Shown here in pieces: positions 58,894 to 64,000 of a DNA stretch of 64,000 bases. Under the pieces are notes generated by a model. It did not search any database. It was given only the letters and a program-made list of their open reading frames with translations, and was not told where the DNA came from. Origin of the DNA: an uncultured Bacteroidales bacterium (GTDB lineage Bacteria; Bacteroidota; Bacteroidia; Bacteroidales; F082); assembly GCA_947166105.1 (NCBI GenBank), contig CAMVCZ010000001.1, positions 124,001 to 188,000 on the forward strand, in the 5' to 3' direction. The translations under genes were made by a program, and so were the position numbers. How positions within the stretch are numbered: the first letter of the stretch is position 1; every line of letters begins with the position of its first letter.

Positions 58894-61230
58894 ATGAGCA
58901 CCTACCTAAAATTCCTCTCCCGAAACAAACTTTACACCGTCATCGAGGCTGTGGGCTTGGCCGTGAGCCTCGCTTTCGTCATTATCATCGGCAGCTATGC
59001 GTGGCAGCAGTACAGCATCACGCGCGAAAGCCCCGATGCCAAAAACATCTACACCTTTGGAATGCCCAAATACACGGGCCTCACTTATGCCTTCACCGAC
59101 GAACTCATCGCCCGTGTGCCCGAAGTGGAAAAGGCTGTGCGCTATGGCGAAGGCGGTAATACATTTGTCCAATTTGAAGAAGGCCCGACCGAGGTTAAGA
59201 TGAAGTTTGTAAGTCCTGATTTCTTCGAGATGTTTTCGTATCTACGGTTTGTCGAAGGAGGTCCCGATGGCCTCGAATCGCTCTCGAATGTCATCGTTAG
59301 CGAGACCTTTGCGCGGACGCATGACCTGAAAGTGGGTCAATCCATCAGGATAGGTAGACGCGAACTTGTCATCATCGGTGTCCTTCAAGATTTCCGTAAT
59401 ACGATTTTCGTGCCTACCGATTTGATACTCAATGACAAAAGCGATCTTAACGATTTTGCGCTCAGCGATCCATACGACCATTACGGTTCCACCATCACCT
59501 TCGCGAAGTATCCCCAAGGCACCGACCCCCAAGTGATTTACGACAAGGCCGAGGCCGTTTGCAAGGCCATCTATCCCGACTTTTACGGCAAGGCTTTTTT
59601 CGACAAATTGACTGTGCGCCGCTTCGACAAACTGTTTTTCCGCGATGCCCAAGACTCGCGCAACCAGTTCGCTCGTGGAGACTTAGGCACCTTGAAGCTT
59701 TTGGCACTCGTAGGGTTGCTGCTGTTGCTTTCGGCAGTGTTCAATTATATCAATCTTTCGTTTGCCCTCACCGGAAAACGTGCCAAGGAGATGGCCACAC
59801 GCCGCTTGCTCGGAGCGCAGAAAGGCGAAATTGTTTGGAAGTATATCTCTGAATCACTGATATTTACAGCGGTTTGTTTCGGGTTTGGCCTATTGTTGGC
59901 CTATTTGTTTGCGCCTATGGTCAACACCTTGCTCAACGACCCCGATGTGCCGATTACCATCCAGATGAAGCCGATGTACCTCGTGGCTTATTTGTCAGTG
60001 ATTGTGGTGGTTGGCGTGCTCAATGGCATCATTCCGGCCCTGTTCGCCAGTCGTGTACAGCCCATCGATGTGGTGAAAGGCACCTTCCGCCGCAACACGA
60101 AGTTAGTGTTCAATAAGGTTTTCATCGTCGTGCAAAACACCTTGGCGGTCTTCCTCATTGCGATGGCCATCGTGATGGAGGCGCAATACCGCACTTCGTT
60201 GAACCGCCCAATGAATTGCAACACAAAGGATTTGCTTGTCTTGGATGTCTATGCTTATGGTGACACTCGCGAGTCGTTGGAAGCTGAACTGGAACAGTTG
60301 CCGTGTGTGAAGCGTATGGGTGCTTGCAAAGGCGTTCCAGGGTGGCCAGGTAGCGGGCAATATAGTCTCACCCGCGATGGCGAAGAGATTGCCTACCGGA
60401 TGTTCCGTATGGATACAGTGGCTTTTCAAATGCTTGGTTTTGAGAAGGTAAGCGATTATGGAGCGCCTATGTTCAACTCGGCTTGGTTCGGTGAGCGGGC
60501 CTTTGCCGCCACGGGCTTCGACGACGATTTCCACGACATCAGTCAGACTTTGTCGCAGAAAACTATAGGCTGCGAACAAGTTGCGGGCGTGATTCGCGAC
60601 TTCCCCGTCAACCGTAGCAACGCGGGCGAGGAGGATTACATCGTCGTCAGCGTGATGAAGCCGGAAGACATCGGCTGGGGTGGGCAATATGCGGCTTTCC
60701 TCATAGAGACGGTCGGCGACCAAAAAGAGGCTCGAAAGGCTATCCGCGAGGTGGTGGACGAGTGGTGCAAAGGCAAGTCGTCATTCGTGAGTGCCGACGA
60801 CTACATCGACAACTTCTACCGCGATGCCCTCAAGCCCGCCAAGAACAATATGCGCCTTTTGGAAATCTTTATGATCCTCGCCGTGGTGATTTCGCTGCTC
60901 GGTCTGCTCGCGATGAGCACCTACTACGCGGGCGAGAACGCCAAGAGCATCGCCGTGCGCAAGGTGTTTGGCGGCACCGTTGAGAGCGAGACATGGCGCA
61001 CCGTGAAGGAATATATGGTTTTGGTGGCCGTGGCCTGCGTCATTGGTGTGCCTGTGGCGGTGTGGGCGGCGCAACGTTATTTGGAGGGTTTCATCGTCAA
61101 ACTCGAAAACTACGGCTGGATTTTCGTCGTCGCTGTCGTCATCGCCCTTGTGATGGCCTTCCTCTCGGTGCTTTGGCAAACCCTCAAGGCCGCCAAGACC
61201 AACCTTGTTGATGTGTTGCAGAAGGAGTGA
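58894..61230 (+). CDS. MacB/FtsX-type ABC transporter permease
   Basis: 778 residues from the ATG at 58894; the upstream TTG at 58864 is rejected. Close paralogue of the permease at 40019 (YLKFLSRNKLYTVIEAVGLA). The first helix is at about 20-40, helices are near 275-295 (LLALVGLLLLLSAVFNYINL), the coupling motif is RAKEMATRRLLGAQKGEIVW, and the second set ends GWIFVVAVVIALVMAFLSVL. The C-terminal AKTNLVDVLQKE deviates from the usual TNP. A partial copy of its 3' end is found at 62812, on the other side of the ATPase gene. Confidence 0.92.
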   Translation: MSTYLKFLSRNKLYTVIEAVGLAVSLAFVIIIGSYAWQQYSITRESPDAKNIYTFGMPKYTGLTYAFTDELIARVPEVEKAVRYGEGGNTFVQFEEGPTEVKMKFVSPDFFEMFSYLRFVEGGPDGLESLSNVIVSETFARTHDLKVGQSIRIGRRELVIIGVLQDFRNTIFVPTDLILNDKSDLNDFALSDPYDHYGSTITFAKYPQGTDPQVIYDKAEAVCKAIYPDFYGKAFFDKLTVRRFDKLFFRDAQDSRNQFARGDLGTLKLLALVGLLLLLSAVFNYINLSFALTGKRAKEMATRRLLGAQKGEIVWKYISESLIFTAVCFGFGLLLAYLFAPMVNTLLNDPDVPITIQMKPMYLVAYLSVIVVVGVLNGIIPALFASRVQPIDVVKGTFRRNTKLVFNKVFIVVQNTLAVFLIAMAIVMEAQYRTSLNRPMNCNTKDLLVLDVYAYGDTRESLEAELEQLPCVKRMGACKGVPGWPGSGQYSLTRDGEEIAYRMFRMDTVAFQMLGFEKVSDYGAPMFNSAWFGERAFAATGFDDDFHDISQTLSQKTIGCEQVAGVIRDFPVNRSNAGEEDYIVVSVMKPEDIGWGGQYAAFLIETVGDQKEARKAIREVVDEWCKGKSSFVSADDYIDNFYRDALKPAKNNMRLLEIFMILAVVISLLGLLAMSTYYAGENAKSIAVRKVFGGTVESETWRTVKEYMVLVAVACVIGVPVAVWAAQRYLEGFIVKLENYGWIFVVAVVIALVMAFLSVLWQTLKAAKTNLVDVLQKE

Positions 61231-61233
61231 TGG

Positions 61234-61317
61234 TTCGTTCAGAAAAATGGGTCGACAAGTCAATTATTCGTTCAGAAAAATGGGTAAAAAGCAAAATATT
61301 CGTTCAGAAAAATGGGT
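61234..61317 (+). repeat. Triple direct repeat upstream of the ATPase at 61376
   Basis: TTCGTTCAGAAAAATGGGT occurs at 61234-61252, 61267-61285 and 61299-61317, with starts 33 and 32 bp apart, close to three helical turns. Two weaker relatives (TTCGTTTGGAAAAGTG at 61331, TCCGTTTGAAAAATG at 61364) continue to the start codon. Confidence 0.88.
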
Positions 61318-61346
61318 GGATTATTGCTTTTTCGTTTGGAAAAGTG

Positions 61347-61354
61347 TATTTTTG
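61347..61354 (+). promoter_or_regulatory. -7 box (TATTTTTG) of the ATPase at 61376
   Basis: TATTTTTG, with an ATTG box 20 bp upstream at 61323-61326. It lies just after the third direct repeat and 21 nt before the ATG. Confidence 0.6.
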
Positions 61355-61375
61355 CAGCGAAAATCCGTTTGAAAA

Positions 61376-62815
61376 ATGCTGAAAAGAAGAATTGAAGAAA
61401 CCCTGCGGGAATGGAAAGACACACCCGGACATTTGCCGCTTGTCATCATGGGATTGCGCCAGTGTGGCAAGACTTTTATCGTGCGGAAGTTTGCCGAGGA
61501 AAACTATAAGTATGTGTATTACATGAACTTCACCAAACAGCCCAAGCGCATTGGCGCATTCCTTGGCTCAAAAGAAGTCGATGCGATTCTTCTTGAACTC
61601 TCAGCCCAGATAAAAGGAGCCAATTTCGTCCCCGGACAAACCTGCTTCATCTTCGACGAGATCCAAGACTGTCCCGATGCCCGAACCTCCTTGAAGTTTT
61701 TCAAAGAAGACGGTCGTTTTGATGTGATTGCCACCGGCTCCCTTTTGGGCGTTCAGGGGTATGGCGAGAAGAAAAAGAAACTGAAACGGAAACGCGAGGA
61801 CGATATTCGGTTGGGGAAAAATTCCATTCCTGTTGGCTCTGAACACATTGTGCAGATGTATCCGCTTGATTTCGAGGAGTTCCTGTGGGCCAATGGCATT
61901 TCTGAAGAAGTGATTGCCTTTCTGAAAAACTGCCTGGAGAATGAAAAACCTGTTCCAATGGGGATGCATGTCGCCATGAAGGACCTCTTGAACCGTTATG
62001 TCGCCGTTGGCGGTTTGCCCGCAGCAGTGAACAAGCTGATAGAGACGGGCAACATGAGCAAGGTTGATGCCGTCCTTCGTAGGATTCTGAAAGAATATAA
62101 AGATGACATGGTGAAATATGCCAGCGACGATGACAAATCCCACATTCGCGGCTGCTTCGATTCCATTACCAAGCAATTAGCAAAGGACTACAAAAAGTTC
62201 CAATACAATCTCATCAAGAAAGATGGTCGCGCAGAGGATTACGCAGGGTCGCTTCAATGGTTGGAAGATGCCGGAATGATCCGTCGTTGTTATAACACGG
62301 AAGCGACTGGCTTGCCAATGGAAGGCAATGCCATAGAATCAACCTTCAAAGTGTATGTCACCGACATCGGATTGCTTGTCACCATGCTTGGCGGTTCTAC
62401 CCGAAACGACATTATACAAGGAAACTTGGGAGGTTTCAAAGGCGCCATCTTTGAAAACCTGATGGCTGATACACTCCACAAGAAAGAGCAGGCTTTGTAC
62501 TACTATCGCAAGGAATCGGGTATGGAATTGGACTTCCTGATTGGTTACAAGGGGGAATGTGTTCCCGTTGAAGTCAAGGCCAAGACTGCCAAGGCCAAGA
62601 GTCTTTCAACTGCACTGAAGCATCCCGACAAATATCATGTGTACCATGCCATCAAGTTCGGCGACTTCAACGTTGGGCGTGAAGGCCCTCTGTTGACACT
62701 TCCGAACTATATGCAGTTTCTCTTGGATCTCGAACCCGAAGAAATCATCTTGGAACCTATTGACACCGACAGACTTAACCGTTTGGCAAAAGAATTAAAC
62801 AATCAACAGTTATGA
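61376..62815 (+). CDS. AAA_14/DUF4143-type ATPase with C-terminal PD-(D/E)XK-like domain
   Basis: 479 residues. Walker A is MGLRQCGKTFIV (about 25-36), Walker B is CFIFDEIQDCPD (about 88-99), and the sensor is DVIATGSLLGV. The DUF4143 domain in the C-terminal half has MELDFLIGYKGECVPVEVKA, the D and E-x-K pair of a PD-(D/E)XK-like fold (about 381-400). It is a standalone member of a large prokaryotic family whose substrates are unknown. It interrupts the permease-regulator order, is preceded by triple repeats and is followed by a permease remnant. It shares its three-part layout with the genes at 17050 and 26704. Confidence 0.88.
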   Translation: MLKRRIEETLREWKDTPGHLPLVIMGLRQCGKTFIVRKFAEENYKYVYYMNFTKQPKRIGAFLGSKEVDAILLELSAQIKGANFVPGQTCFIFDEIQDCPDARTSLKFFKEDGRFDVIATGSLLGVQGYGEKKKKLKRKREDDIRLGKNSIPVGSEHIVQMYPLDFEEFLWANGISEEVIAFLKNCLENEKPVPMGMHVAMKDLLNRYVAVGGLPAAVNKLIETGNMSKVDAVLRRILKEYKDDMVKYASDDDKSHIRGCFDSITKQLAKDYKKFQYNLIKKDGRAEDYAGSLQWLEDAGMIRRCYNTEATGLPMEGNAIESTFKVYVTDIGLLVTMLGGSTRNDIIQGNLGGFKGAIFENLMADTLHKKEQALYYYRKESGMELDFLIGYKGECVPVEVKAKTAKAKSLSTALKHPDKYHVYHAIKFGDFNVGREGPLLTLPNYMQFLLDLEPEEIILEPIDTDRLNRLAKELNNQQL

Positions 62816-62878
62816 GCACCTACTATGCAGGCGAAAAACGCCAAGACCAACCCCGTGGACGTGTTGCAGAAGGAGTGA
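62812..62878 (+). pseudogene. Remnant of the 3' end of a MacB-type permease
   Basis: ATGAGCACCTACTATGCAGG matches the permease at 58894 at 60913 (ATGAGCACCTACTACGCGGG). After a CGCCAAGA junction it continues as CCAACCCCGTGGACGTGTTG then CAGAAGGAGTGATG, matching the end at 61198-61232. About 270 nt are missing between the two CGCCAAGA sites. The frame is shifted after the junction. Confidence 0.8.
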
Positions 62879-62914
62879 TGATGAAAATTATGTTTTTTCG
62901 GTAATTTTTTTCGG

Positions 62915-62922
62915 TAATTTTG
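62915..62922 (+). promoter_or_regulatory. -7 box (TAATTTTG) of the response regulator gene
   Basis: TAATTTTG ends 5 nt before the ATG at 62928, so its own transcript would be leaderless. CGGTAATTTT is repeated just upstream. Confidence 0.45.
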
Positions 62923-62927
62923 CTGCC

Positions 62928-64000
62928 ATGAATAAACTCAAATCAAAAATACTCGTCGTCGACGACAACGCCGGCATCCGGTCGGCACTGAATATCCTGC
63001 TGCCCATGCGCTTTGCCGAGGTCGAACTCATCGCCTCGCCCAAGGTGCTAATGGAGGCGATGCGCCAATTCAAGCCCGACGCGGTGCTCTTGGACATGAA
63101 CTTCGAGAGCGACACCAACACGGGCAACGAAGGCCTCTTTTGGCTCTCCGAACTCAAACGCAATTTCCCCGATGTGGAGGTGGTGCTCTTCACGGCCTAC
63201 GCCGACATTGCTCTCGCCGTGGAAGGCATGAAACGCGGCGCCTTCGACTTCGTGGTGAAGCCATGGGACAATGCCAAACTGCTCGCCACACTTGAAGAGG
63301 CTTGTAAGAGACATCGTGTTGGGACGCATTCTGTAGGGACACATCGAATGTGTCCGCCCTACACCAACGCCACGCCACCCATGCAATGGGGCAAGAGCGA
63401 GGCAATGAAGAACCTCCGTCACATGGTGGGAATGGCCGCCCCGACCGATGCCACAGTGCTTATCTTGGGCGAAAACGGAACGGGTAAGGACGTGTTGGCC
63501 AACGAGATACATCGTCTCTCCACCCGTTCGGCAAAACCGATGGTGAGCGTCGATATTGGGGCCATCACCGAGACGCTGTTCGAGAGCGAGATGTTCGGTC
63601 ATGTGAAAGGTGCCTTCACCGACGCCCACGCCGACCACATCGGCAAGTTTGAGCAGGCCAACGGCACCACGCTCTTCTTGGACGAAATCGGCAACATCCC
63701 GCTCACCCAGCAGGCCAAGCTGCTACGCGTCATCCAAAACCGCACCATCACCCGCGTGGGCGACACGAGGCCTATCCCCATCGACATCCGCTTGATTTGC
63801 GCCACCAACATGGACCTCGCCAAGATGGTCAAAGAGGGACGTTTTCGCGAGGATTTGTTCTATCGCATCAACACGATGGTGCTGCAACTGCCGCCTTTGC
63901 GTGAGCGAAAGGATGAAATCGTCTCGTTATCAGAACTTTTCATCAAGCGATATGCTGCAAAATACCACCGCACGGCCAACAGCCTCTCCGATGAGGCGAG
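62928..64000 (+). CDS. Sigma-54-dependent response regulator, NtrC family (partial, cut by right edge)
   Basis: 357 residues are visible and the frame is open to the window end. The receiver domain (ILVVDDNAGIRSALNIL) has its phosphoacceptor at Asp56 in VLLDMNF, and the conserved Lys is in FVVKPWD. The AAA+ sigma-54 activation domain shows Walker A GENGTGKD, the sigma-54 contact loop as GAFTDA (GAFTGA in the classic form; the Asp variant is common in Bacteroidota as I recall) and Walker B TLFLDEIGN. A palindromic DNA repeat is inserted in the linker. The Fis-like DNA-binding domain lies beyond the edge. It probably activates the five sigma-54 promoters in this cluster. Confidence 0.93.
   Translation, partial: MNKLKSKILVVDDNAGIRSALNILLPMRFAEVELIASPKVLMEAMRQFKPDAVLLDMNFESDTNTGNEGLFWLSELKRNFPDVEVVLFTAYADIALAVEGMKRGAFDFVVKPWDNAKLLATLEEACKRHRVGTHSVGTHRMCPPYTNATPPMQWGKSEAMKNLRHMVGMAAPTDATVLILGENGTGKDVLANEIHRLSTRSAKPMVSVDIGAITETLFESEMFGHVKGAFTDAHADHIGKFEQANGTTLFLDEIGNIPLTQQAKLLRVIQNRTITRVGDTRPIPIDIRLICATNMDLAKMVKEGRFREDLFYRINTMVLQLPPLRERKDEIVSLSELFIKRYAAKYHRTANSLSDEA
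63333..63362. repeat. In-frame palindrome inside the response regulator linker
   Basis: GTAGGGACACAT (63333-63344) and the sequence ATGTGTCCGCCCTAC form an imperfect hairpin with a short loop. It is translated as part of the receiver-AAA linker (SVGTHRMCPPYTN). A near-copy of its first half (GTTGGGACGCATTC) precedes it. Confidence 0.65.

Noticed and set aside
61234-61317. Short CRISPR-like array of three direct repeats
   Set aside because: Only three 19-bp units with 13-14 bp gaps and no Cas genes; the position before a promoter fits regulatory repeats better.

Overview
The window looks like a Bacteroidota chromosome, most likely order Bacteroidales. The evidence is internal: many promoters fit the TTTG / TAnnTTTG pattern of that phylum's primary sigma factor. 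Markers include a DUF5606 protein, a T9SS C-terminal sorting domain, a BspA-type leucine-rich protein, a FISUMP-type lipoprotein, CarboxypepD_reg plus beta-barrel outer membrane proteins, and long MacB/FtsX permeases. Shine-Dalgarno sites are mostly absent. I see no tRNA, rRNA, CRISPR array or transposase.

Layout. (1) 0-3.5 kb: a TPR protein cut by the left edge, a DUF5606 protein, and pyrK-pyrD. (2) 3.5-17 kb: an accessory island of an AAA ATPase, an ABC/SMC-like ATPase, three PD-(D/E)XK-type nuclease candidates (one also DEDD-like), a BspA-like protein, a truncated sigma-70-like protein and about ten unrecognised small proteins. Up to nine gene starts here carry the same promoter with a conserved spacer, and three carry a second conserved leader element. 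(3) 17-24.4 kb: an ATPase-wHTH-nuclease protein between double palindromes, then murB, two glycosyltransferases, ftsE, two TPM-domain proteins and a FISUMP lipoprotein. (4) 24.4-35.6 kb: htpG, a second ATPase-nuclease module, an AlbA_2/Schlafen-like ATPase with an Asn-Asp-Thr-Gln repeat tract, a methyltransferase, a T9SS cargo protein, a dicarboxylate symporter and a PIN toxin-antitoxin pair. (5) 35.6-64 kb: an envelope/efflux regulon on the plus strand: TolC-like channel, HlyD-like adaptor, MacB-type ATPase, five MacB/FtsX-type permeases, two beta-barrel outer membrane proteins, a DUF2807 protein and, at the right edge, a sigma-54-dependent response regulator. A third ATPase-nuclease module and a DUF1016 nuclease are interspersed.

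How it works together. The best-supported system is in region 5. Five transcription units begin with the same architecture: two 17-bp palindromes (TGTAAA-N5-TTTACA) exactly 21 bp apart, then 53-55 bp, then a sigma-54 -24/-12 element (TTGGCACG-N4-TTGC or ATGC). The response regulator at the end of the cluster has the receiver and AAA+ domains expected of the activator, so I infer it controls all five units. That would make a single switch over an efflux complex, two outer membrane barrels and a DUF2807 protein.

A second theme is repeats. Three ATPase-nuclease genes each have their own upstream repeat set. Palindromic repeats sit in frame inside murB, the DUF1016 gene and the response regulator linker. 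GC-rich and inverted-repeat elements fill most gaps between the transporter genes.
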